Source: Phycisphaerae bacterium (GTDB lineage: Bacteria > Planctomycetota > Phycisphaerae > UBA1845). Taken from it: a stretch of DNA of 37,458 nucleotides. Where the stretch lies: positions 1-37,458 of the forward strand of contig JAJDDX010000138.1 of the NCBI GenBank assembly GCA_029260055.1. The letters run 5' to 3'. Below the pieces are notes generated by a model. It made no database searches. It was not told the origin of the DNA and saw only the letters and a program-made list of their open reading frames with translations. The translations under genes were made by a program, and so were the position numbers. Positions 7,998 to 15,449 of the stretch are shown here, piece by piece (the first letter of the stretch is position 1; the number at the start of each line of letters is the position of its first letter).

Positions 7998-9884
7998 TCA
8001 TCTGCCAAACTTCAGCAACGCGGCTGTCCCGCGTAGCCCGTAGACCAGCAGCACCCAGCCGAGCACAGCGGCACAGGCGAAACCGATCACCTTGAACGCC
8101 ATGCGAAACACGAACGAGGTTGCCCACGCCTGCAACATCGCCGAACTTTGCCCGCGCAGTTCGTACATCAGCTCAACCGGTCGTTGCCCCTGGGCGGCTG
8201 TGACCGGCGTGATTCGGCCAAAAGAAAACGGCGCATCAGCGGCATGGCAATCCGTACACCCACCCGACCCGAGCGACTGGGCGGCTGGACGAACGTCGTG
8301 GGCCACCGGCCACGTATAGGCGCCTGCTACCGGGTGTTCGAAAGTCTCCAAGGTACCCGACGCATCACGACGATGCGCTCGGCCGTCACTTACGTACACG
8401 AACACCGCCTGTGGATCGCCGCTCTCTGCAAGCGCGGCGAGCACGCTGGCCACTTGCTCCGGGTCGAGCGCCTCGCCGCCATGCGTCTTTGCTGAGCGCT
8501 CCGGCAAGGCCGTTGCGACGGCCTCGTTTGCAGCTTCGATCGCAATCGGTTTGATCTCGTCGCCCGCCATGCGTCCCCAGAACGCAGGCCAGACCATGTA
8601 ATGCGGGGCGAGCTTGCCATCCGAACCCGGCACGAAGACAGGCCCGAGGATCTCCGGCGGCGTAACGTCTGTACGTTCCTTGCTCGCCACGCCAAGCCCG
8701 TGCGCTCGGGAAGTCTGGAACCGGCGCACCTGCCCGGTTGGCCACGGTCCGGAGTGACAGGCCGTGCAGACAAGCTTGTCTAGATGAACGGGCGGCAAGC
8801 CACTGTGCAGCGGCTTGGGTGCGCCGAACCGACCACCCAACGCCGCCGGCACCGCATCCGCACCCTCGTCGCCCAAGTGACATCCACGACAGGTCAAGCT
8901 CGGCCCGGTCGGCGCCGCGTGAGCCGTGTTCTCGCCCTCGTAGCCACGCACCATCGCGTGGTCGAGACCGTGGCGATGGCAATCGACGCACCCGAGCCCC
9001 GCGGACAGATGCACATCCTGATCTACCTGCCACCCCTCCGGGCTATCGGGACCGACCTCGCGGCTCGTATGGCAGAAGTAGCAGCGCGCATTGGACGGCT
9101 TCCCCGCCACGTCAAACAGCACCCTGTCATCAGCATCGAAACGCGTCTTGTCGTACCGCATCGAGGGACCGGCTCGCTCCGGATGGTCGGGATCGGGCGG
9201 CATGAACGGGTCCCAGTCGTCCGGCGCCTTGCGTGCCTCGCCTCGCACCGAAGCGAGACCCATCGCGACGGTGGGGATCCACTTGAGGTTCTGCCTCTCG
9301 ATCTGCCGGTTCGCCTCGCTCGGATCATGCCGAACGCCGCCGGAATGGCACAGCATGCAGTCGATCCCGAGCGTGCCGGAAATGCGCCAGCGAGCCGCCT
9401 CCGGCATCTTTGAAAAGACCGACGGCTCAGGCTCGCCGATCCCGCCGCCGGGCAGATGGCGCCCGAAGGCAAGCACGAACCGCCAGGCGGTCATGCCGAG
9501 GACCTCAGGTGCGTACGTGCCTGGCCGGCCCCGGGCCGAGATCGGCAGTTGTGTACCTGTCAGCGGATCGGACAGCATCCAAGGCTCACCGCGCCGGCCG
9601 GCATCGACGGACTTCTCACCCGCACTGAAGTGCCACCCGGAACCGACTATGCCATAACCATGACATTTTCCGCACGTGGCTCGCGGGGAGTAGGGAGCCG
9701 GAGGCATGTCCTCGGGGCTGATCGCGGTGCCGTCTTCGTCGTAGAGCGTGATCCGGTGAACGTAGGGTGAGCGGCTATCGGATCGAAGCGGCCGTGAAGC
9801 CTCGTCCGGTGGCGCGCCGAGCGCCGGCGGCACAAAAGCCACCGCCATCATCATCATCAACACGCCAACCGCTTTGCTCTTCAC
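7998..9884 (-). CDS. Seven-heme membrane-anchored cytochrome c
   Basis: The protein has 628 residues. The start is GTG 9884, supported by AAAGGG 6 nt upstream. A signal peptide (VGVLMMMMAVAFVPPALGA) leads to the periplasm. Seven CxxCH heme-attachment motifs begin at residues 71, 176, 268, 299, 332, 373 and 543. They include CMLCH, CYFCH, CVDCH, CRGCH, CTACH and CTDCH. One C-terminal transmembrane helix (about 592-616) anchors it. Long heme-free segments (75-176 and 377-543) suggest extra domains, possibly catalytic or partner-binding. The gene just downstream is the cytochrome b, so the two probably form a quinone-linked electron-transfer pair. The direction of electron flow and the terminal substrate are unknown. 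I do not recognise a named family such as NrfA, OTR or NapC. Confidence 0.9.
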   Translation of the reverse strand: MKSKAVGVLMMMMAVAFVPPALGAPPDEASRPLRSDSRSPYVHRITLYDEDGTAISPEDMPPAPYSPRATCGKCHGYGIVGSGWHFSAGEKSVDAGRRGEPWMLSDPLTGTQLPISARGRPGTYAPEVLGMTAWRFVLAFGRHLPGGGIGEPEPSVFSKMPEAARWRISGTLGIDCMLCHSGGVRHDPSEANRQIERQNLKWIPTVAMGLASVRGEARKAPDDWDPFMPPDPDHPERAGPSMRYDKTRFDADDRVLFDVAGKPSNARCYFCHTSREVGPDSPEGWQVDQDVHLSAGLGCVDCHRHGLDHAMVRGYEGENTAHAAPTGPSLTCRGCHLGDEGADAVPAALGGRFGAPKPLHSGLPPVHLDKLVCTACHSGPWPTGQVRRFQTSRAHGLGVASKERTDVTPPEILGPVFVPGSDGKLAPHYMVWPAFWGRMAGDEIKPIAIEAANEAVATALPERSAKTHGGEALDPEQVASVLAALAESGDPQAVFVYVSDGRAHRRDASGTLETFEHPVAGAYTWPVAHDVRPAAQSLGSGGCTDCHAADAPFSFGRITPVTAAQGQRPVELMYELRGQSSAMLQAWATSFVFRMAFKVIGFACAAVLGWVLLVYGLRGTAALLKFGR

Positions 9885-9902
9885 GCGTCGCCCTTTACAG
9901 CG

Positions 9903-11243
9903 TCAAACCGTGAAATCCTCCGGCTTGAAGTCGGCCGGCAGGCGCTGTGCCACCGCCTCGTTGGCCGCGAACACCGAAACCGCCGTCTCATACGCCACCT
10001 CCGGCGGACATGACAGCGGCGTCCCGTTGCGGATGGCGTTGAAGAAGTTCTCGAGGTGCAATTGGTGAACGGGCTTCTGGCTCTCGGCCAGCATCTTCTC
10101 GGCCTCGGGCGTTCGGCTACCGTCCGGGGCGAGCGTCTCGCCGATCTTCAGTTCGATCGCGTCGCGTCCCATCGTCTCGATGGTTTTGGCTTCGTCCTCC
10201 CAGTCGCGCCGTTTCGCGTCGAGTTCGCGGAAAACGAACCCCTTGCGCGGATCCTCCGAGATCACCATCGATCCTTGATCACCCATGAACGTTTCGTAGT
10301 ATCCGCCGTGGCTTGTCGTGTTGAGCACCTGGTAGAAGCCGCGCACGGTCGAGCCGTCCACCGGATACTCGTAGATCGCCATGACATTGTCGTACCATTC
10401 GCGATCCTTGTAGTAGTCCCGGCCGCCGCTGGCCAGCACGGACTTCGGCTTCGCATCGAGGATCCAGTTGAACACGTCGATCTGGTGCGAGCCAAGGTCA
10501 GCCATCGGGCCGCCGGAAAACTTGTGGTACCAGCGCCAGTTGCGGAACTGGTCCATCGAGCTGTAACCGAGCTTCTCCAGCGTCCCCGTCTCGATCACCT
10601 CATCCTTGGGCCAACCGAGATCGTATCGCTTTGCCCGGTTCCACTGGGCGTAGGCATGCGTGATCTGCCCGAGCACCTTGTCCTTGCGGATCATCTTCAG
10701 CGCGTGCCAGTAGCGTGGATTGCTGCGCCGCTGATGGCCGATCTGGAGTAGCTTGCCCGTCTCACGTGCGGTCACGACCATCTGCTTGCACGCGTCGAGG
10801 TTGTGCGCCATCTCCTTCTCACAGTAGACATGTTTGCCGGCCTTGAGACAGGCCACCGTGTGCTCCGCGTGAACCCAATCGGGCGTAGCCACGATCACTG
10901 CGTCGAGGTCCTTCTCCTGCGCCAACATCTCTCGGTGGTCGCTGTAGACCGTCACCGGCTGATCGTACTTCTTGAGTATGTTCGCGGCGTAGCGCTGGTG
11001 ATAAGGCCAGACATCGCAAATCGCGACGAAGCGAACGCCGGGGATCTTCAAACACTTGGTGAGCAGGTTGCGCCCCTGGCTTCCCGGACCGATCATCGCG
11101 ATGTGCAAATCGTCGGCGGGCGGCTTCGTATCCTGCGCCCACACCGGCGCGGTAAGGAGCGCTCCGGCACCGGCAGCCGCCGCCTGCATGAATCCGCGGC
11201 GACTGCAATCCGCCCCCGCTATTTGGTCGTTCGTGTGGCTCAT
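9903..11243 (-). CDS. Tat-exported Gfo/Idh/MocA oxidoreductase B
   Basis: The protein has 446 residues. The N-terminus has a Tat motif CSRRGFMQ followed by an Ala/Gly hydrophobic stretch and a likely cleavage after APVWAQ. The nucleotide-binding loop is GPGSQG. The family Lys motif reads CEKEM rather than the usual EKP, so Lys is kept but Pro is Glu. The following IGHQRRSNPRYWHAL and AYAQWNRA belong, from memory, to a subgroup common in planctomycetes. It ends 18 nt before the seven-heme cytochrome gene and is probably in the same operon. That makes it the best candidate for the dehydrogenase delivering electrons to, or acting in series with, the cytochromes. The substrate is not predictable from sequence. 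Confidence 0.92.
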   Translation of the reverse strand: MSHTNDQIAGADCSRRGFMQAAAAGAGALLTAPVWAQDTKPPADDLHIAMIGPGSQGRNLLTKCLKIPGVRFVAICDVWPYHQRYAANILKKYDQPVTVYSDHREMLAQEKDLDAVIVATPDWVHAEHTVACLKAGKHVYCEKEMAHNLDACKQMVVTARETGKLLQIGHQRRSNPRYWHALKMIRKDKVLGQITHAYAQWNRAKRYDLGWPKDEVIETGTLEKLGYSSMDQFRNWRWYHKFSGGPMADLGSHQIDVFNWILDAKPKSVLASGGRDYYKDREWYDNVMAIYEYPVDGSTVRGFYQVLNTTSHGGYYETFMGDQGSMVISEDPRKGFVFRELDAKRRDWEDEAKTIETMGRDAIELKIGETLAPDGSRTPEAEKMLAESQKPVHQLHLENFFNAIRNGTPLSCPPEVAYETAVSVFAANEAVAQRLPADFKPEDFTV

Positions 11244-11383
11244 CAGTTGTTGATCACTCCGTATGCGACGCTACTTACCCCGTCACCACAATGTATCCTG
11301 TCGGGCGAGACAGGGCAAACCGCTGCCCTGCACCGGGTGCGTGTCGCGCCGCCTCCGCAACCATGTATGATGGAAGATAAGCT

Positions 11384-13978
11384 CTAGTTGGCTTCGAACT
11401 TGAGCCCGTCGATGCTCTCGCCGTCCGGTGCCCTGACGCCGCAGCAAACACCGCAAGCCCCACCGCCCTGCGTGATCTTCAATAGCAGGTCGTTCCATCC
11501 CTGAGCGAGCGTCACGCTCACGGTGTCGTCACCGCACTTCAGTCCCCGCGCGCCGGCCTTGCTGTGCACGAACTCGCCGTTGAGCCACACTTTGACACCG
11601 TCGTCGCTACCGATAAGAAGCTGCGCCTCTTGCTCCGCCTCTGCCCACACCTTGGTCTTGACGTATGCGCAGCAATTCGACGTAGCCGCCGACTTGGTCA
11701 GATCGAACGCCCAGGGGTTCTTGGTGTTGGTCACCCGTAGCGGCGCCCAGACGACGTCCTGCGCCTCGGGCTCCTCCGGCGGGAACGCCACATCGAACAA
11801 GTCCGCTCCGGACTTGTCTTCTTGTTCGTACGGCCCACTGAAGAGCCACTGCACACAATAGCCACGATGCTCCTTGATGAACTCGGCGGCCGCGTCCGCC
11901 AACTCGCCGAGCGGGCCCTCCGGATCGGTGGCCCGCACCTGCTCCACCGCTGATAGAGCCTCGGCGACGTGCTCGGCGCTCGTACTCTTCGCTACTTCGA
12001 GCGCGGCGGCTCCCGCCTCCGCCTTCAACTCGTCATCGCCGAGATGGGATAGCGCATTACTCAGCGCGTCCGGATGCATCACATCACCCAGCGCCGCCAG
12101 TACCTGCTTCTTCGTCTCGACCTGCTGAGCTAGCGTCATCGCGGATGTAAGCAGATCCAACGTATCGCCCGGCTCGCGGTCGCTCGCCAACCGCACAAGC
12201 CGCACGTAACCGCGCAGCGCGAGCACGCGGTGAATCTCGCTGTCGCTGCCCTTGACGATGCGGAGCAGGTCCTCCAGGACCTCCGCATCACTCCAATCCG
12301 ACAGCACGCGAACGCACGCATCGCGGATGGCTTCATCCCGGTGGTCCACCGTCGCACGCATGATCGCCAGCGCCCGCTCACCTCCGAGCCGCCCGAGCAC
12401 GCGGATGAGCGACACCTCCGCCACGACGGGCGCACCGACGAATCCCTCGACGACGGGTTTCACCCGCCGCTCGTCATCGTCGATACGCTGGCACAACGCC
12501 ACGATCGCATCCTCAGCCGCCTCGCGCGATTCCTCACCATCCATGGTCACGAGCAAGTGAACCATGGCCGGCAGATCGTCCTCGCCACCACAGCCACCGA
12601 GGGCTTCCATCGCGGCTACACGAACCGCCTCGTCCTTGCCTCGTGCAGCCAACCGCAAGACCGGTATGGCGCCGGCCGAGCCGCGTGCCTGCAGCGCCTT
12701 GATCAGCTCCACCTGAACCGGCGCGGCGGCTGAGCCGACCGATGACAGCACCCGCTCGTCCACGTCCGCGCCGCGCAGGCCGGCGAGACTCTCGCGAGCC
12801 GCCGCTGCCTCATCGCCCCTGCTGATCGAAGCCGCTTCGGCGAGTAACATGACCAGCGACGCATCGCCCAAACGTCCCAATGCGCGCAGCGCCGCGATCC
12901 GAACTTCAATCGCCGAGTCGGTCGTCGCCGTCACCACCGGCTCCGCCGCAGCCGCATCGCCGCGAGCACCCAGTGAATCAAGCAGCAGCACGCGAGCCTC
13001 GGGCGCAGCGCTTTCGAGTTCCGCCGCGAGCTTGAGCGTCACGCGCGAGCCGGGAATGCCCTCCGTCAGCCGAGCCGCGATCCGGCGCATCTCCGGATCA
13101 CCATCCGAACCGATGACCTCCAACAGCAGCGGCAAGGCGCTCGCTCGCTCCGCTTCGGCGATGCCGCGCAGCGCAGCCACACGCCCGATGCCGGCCGTGC
13201 TCGATTCGTAAATACCATGAAAGATCCCAGCCGCGCGCCGGCGCTGCCCGTTTGCCACCAGTCGATCAGCAATGCGTAGGAGCGCATCCGTCGCGGGCTC
13301 GTTAAGAGGCGAACCCTCGACCTGTCGACACGCGGAAAGCCGGTCCGTCGCCACCGATCCGCCGAGATCGCCCAGAGCCGCAACCGCAGCCCGCGCCAAG
13401 GCCGTGTCCTTCGAATCACTAAACCCGACGATCAGATCGACACTCGCGGCATCATCCCGTGCAGCCAGCGCGTTGATCAGCGCAATCTGCCAGGCCGAGT
13501 CCGTGGCCTCCCCAAGTTCATCACGCAACGCACGAGCGGCGGCGCGAGTCGGGTTGTTCAGTAGAGCCCGCCGGGCAAGCTCGCGAATCTGGGGGTCTTC
13601 GTCATCAAACAGCGCGGTCAGTCCCGTAACCACTTCCTCGCGGCCGAGCGGTTCGATCTTGCGCAGCAACCAGACGCGCGCCGGCTTGGCCGTCTCCGGG
13701 CCCACCTTGGCGATGATCGCCCGACACAGCGCCCGCCGACGCGTCTCGTTGCCGCGACCACCCACACGATGGCAGATCGTCTCGAACGCGCGTTGTGTAT
13801 CTTCCCGCTCGATGAGCGTCTCGTGCCCCATGCCGGGAAGCAACGCGTCGATCACATCGGCGTAGGTCACCACAAGCGGCGGCAAGCGGCTGGGTACGCC
13901 GACTCGCCCGGGTCCGGTACATGCCGTACCCGCACACATGGCCATGGTCAAAACCGCAAGCATATTGAAGCGCTTCAT
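11384..13978 (-). CDS. HEAT-repeat lipoprotein 2 with C-terminal jelly-roll domain
   Basis: The protein has 864 residues. Start ATG 13978 is supported by GAAGGAG 9 nt upstream. The signal peptide MLAVLTMAMCAGTAC ends in a lipobox (AGTAC), so it is probably lipid-anchored. Most of the chain is HEAT-type helical repeats, for example DEAVRVAAMEALGGCG and DPQIRELARRALLNNP. The last 150 residues or so form a domain with VQWLFSGPYEQED, AFPPEEPEAQDVVWAPL, IGSDDGVKVWLNGEFVH and LAQGWNDLLLKITQGGG. I recognise this as the PA14/jelly-roll-like tail found in many planctomycete exported proteins. That domain is Cys-rich (SNCCAY, GLKCGDD, GACGVCCG), which suggests disulfides or metal binding. It starts 20 nt after the stop of Gfo/Idh C. 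It is a paralogue of the protein at 1-2464. Confidence 0.9.
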   Translation of the reverse strand: MKRFNMLAVLTMAMCAGTACTGPGRVGVPSRLPPLVVTYADVIDALLPGMGHETLIEREDTQRAFETICHRVGGRGNETRRRALCRAIIAKVGPETAKPARVWLLRKIEPLGREEVVTGLTALFDDEDPQIRELARRALLNNPTRAAARALRDELGEATDSAWQIALINALAARDDAASVDLIVGFSDSKDTALARAAVAALGDLGGSVATDRLSACRQVEGSPLNEPATDALLRIADRLVANGQRRRAAGIFHGIYESSTAGIGRVAALRGIAEAERASALPLLLEVIGSDGDPEMRRIAARLTEGIPGSRVTLKLAAELESAAPEARVLLLDSLGARGDAAAAEPVVTATTDSAIEVRIAALRALGRLGDASLVMLLAEAASISRGDEAAAARESLAGLRGADVDERVLSSVGSAAAPVQVELIKALQARGSAGAIPVLRLAARGKDEAVRVAAMEALGGCGGEDDLPAMVHLLVTMDGEESREAAEDAIVALCQRIDDDERRVKPVVEGFVGAPVVAEVSLIRVLGRLGGERALAIMRATVDHRDEAIRDACVRVLSDWSDAEVLEDLLRIVKGSDSEIHRVLALRGYVRLVRLASDREPGDTLDLLTSAMTLAQQVETKKQVLAALGDVMHPDALSNALSHLGDDELKAEAGAAALEVAKSTSAEHVAEALSAVEQVRATDPEGPLGELADAAAEFIKEHRGYCVQWLFSGPYEQEDKSGADLFDVAFPPEEPEAQDVVWAPLRVTNTKNPWAFDLTKSAATSNCCAYVKTKVWAEAEQEAQLLIGSDDGVKVWLNGEFVHSKAGARGLKCGDDTVSVTLAQGWNDLLLKITQGGGACGVCCGVRAPDGESIDGLKFEAN

Positions 13979-13998
13979 CGCGAACTGCTCCTTCGGAA

Positions 13999-15279
13999 TT
14001 ACAGGCGCCACGGCGCGCGTTTGGGTCGGTCCAACCATCGGCTCGCTTCCGCATCACCGATGATCTCCCCTGCCACGGCGTCCCACTTGAACGGGCGCCC
14101 CAGCCAATAGGCGATATTGCCGAGATGGCACACGGTGACGGAACTGCAGCCAACCGCGACATCGCAAATAGGACGCTGACGAGTTCGAATGCAGTTGATC
14201 CAGTCCGCCCGGTGCCCGGGGCTCTCGTACAGACGCAAATCATTCGGGCCCAGCGGCTCGAGCCCGATCTCGTCGGGCCACGTCTTCAAGTAGCCGCGGT
14301 TGACCTCGATCTTGCCCTCCGTACCAGTGAACAACACGCCGTTCGCGCCGCCGTGATACATAGTCACGCCATTGGCATACTTGTAGGTCAGTGTGTCGTA
14401 GTCCCTGCCGTCGGGCGGAATGACCTCAGCCGGCCCGCTGCCGTCCATCCCCATGCCCCACTGGGCAATATCGAAATGATGGGCGCCCCAGTCGGTCATC
14501 ATGCCGCCGGAGTAGTCCCGAATGCGCCGCCAACCGCCGCTGTAGCTGCCGCTCGCACGCTCCGAGTTGTAAGGCTGCCACGGCGCGGGGCCTAACCAAC
14601 GTTCCCAGTCGAACCCTTCGGGGATCGGCTCTTCGGCAAGATACTTCTCCCGCGACGGTTCACCCACGCCGACGTGGACGGTCTGCAGCTTGCCGATTCG
14701 ACCGTTGCGCACCAATTCGCACGCCTTGCGGAAGTTGCCGGCAGACCGCTGCTGGCTTCCCGTCTGGAAGACCCGGCCATACCGCCGAGCTGCGCGAACC
14801 ATCGCCCGCGCCTCACAGACGGTTAACGAGAGCGGTTTCTCGCAGTAGATGTCCTTGCCGGCTCGGGCGGCTGCGATCGCGACCGTGGCGTGCCAATGAT
14901 CCGGCACTGCGATGAGCACCGCGTCGATGTCGTCACGAGCCAGCAGCCGCTCATATTCGTTGTATTGGTCGCAACCCTTGTAGGTGCCCGCCTCGCGCTG
15001 ATCGGCGTATTGCTCTTCGACGCGGTTAAGCGCCTTGACGCGCTTCTCGGTGTTGACATCGCAGACGGCGACGACTTGCAGGTCCGCATCGCCCAGGAAC
15101 CCTGAAAGGTGCCCGCCGCCCATGTTGCCGATACCGATCAAGCCCACGGCGAGCCGTTCACTCGGCGCCGTGAAACCGGATCGCCCGAGGGCGGAGGCCG
15201 GCACGATGTACGGAGCGGCGACCGCAGCCGCAGCCCCTCGTAAGAACTTCCTTCGCGTGAGCTTCGTTCGTGTGGGCAT
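13999..15279 (-). CDS. Tat-exported Gfo/Idh/MocA oxidoreductase C
   Basis: The protein has 426 residues. Start ATG 15279 is preceded by GAGGGGA at about 5 nt spacing. The Tat motif is TRRKFLRGAA (8-17). GIGNMG (about 49-54) binds the nucleotide, CDVNTEKR follows, VPDHWHA is present, and YCEKPLS carries the conserved Lys-Pro. TGSQQRSAGNFRKAC and TDWGAHHFDIAQWGMG are typical of planctomycete exported members of the family. The C-terminal RAPWRL is shared with oxidoreductase A, and both genes are followed by a HEAT lipoprotein gene, which points to duplication of a two-gene unit. It is the first gene of the 15-kb minus-strand series and is divergent from xylB. Confidence 0.92.
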   Translation of the reverse strand: MPTRTKLTRRKFLRGAAAAVAAPYIVPASALGRSGFTAPSERLAVGLIGIGNMGGGHLSGFLGDADLQVVAVCDVNTEKRVKALNRVEEQYADQREAGTYKGCDQYNEYERLLARDDIDAVLIAVPDHWHATVAIAAARAGKDIYCEKPLSLTVCEARAMVRAARRYGRVFQTGSQQRSAGNFRKACELVRNGRIGKLQTVHVGVGEPSREKYLAEEPIPEGFDWERWLGPAPWQPYNSERASGSYSGGWRRIRDYSGGMMTDWGAHHFDIAQWGMGMDGSGPAEVIPPDGRDYDTLTYKYANGVTMYHGGANGVLFTGTEGKIEVNRGYLKTWPDEIGLEPLGPNDLRLYESPGHRADWINCIRTRQRPICDVAVGCSSVTVCHLGNIAYWLGRPFKWDAVAGEIIGDAEASRWLDRPKRAPWRL

Positions 15280-15435
15280 GTCGATCCCCTCGCGGTGAAT
15301 CACGATCCGTCCAATCTCCACATCATGCCATAGCTTCGTGATCATCGCCAGCGATCCGGGCCGATTGCGACCAGGCGGCCGGGCCGTTAATCTGCGCACG
15401 ACGCGGTAAGCATGGTACTTGGACTACTACCCGCC

Positions 15436-15447
15436 TCGGTCGACCGA
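15436..15447. promoter_or_regulatory. 12-bp palindrome just before xylB start
   Basis: TCGGTCGACCGA is a perfect 12-bp palindrome ending 2 nt before the xylB ATG, where a Shine-Dalgarno sequence would be expected and none is seen. The 170-nt gap separates divergent genes (Gfo/Idh C and xylB). A regulator or translation-level site is possible, but in GC-rich DNA this could be chance. Confidence 0.2.
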
Positions 15448-15449
15448 AC

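Noticed and set aside
11297-11314. CCTGTC/GACAGG hairpin between HEAT lipoprotein 2 and Gfo/Idh B as a terminator or promoter element
   Set aside because: The stem is short, has no T-run, and a similar structure is easily found by chance.
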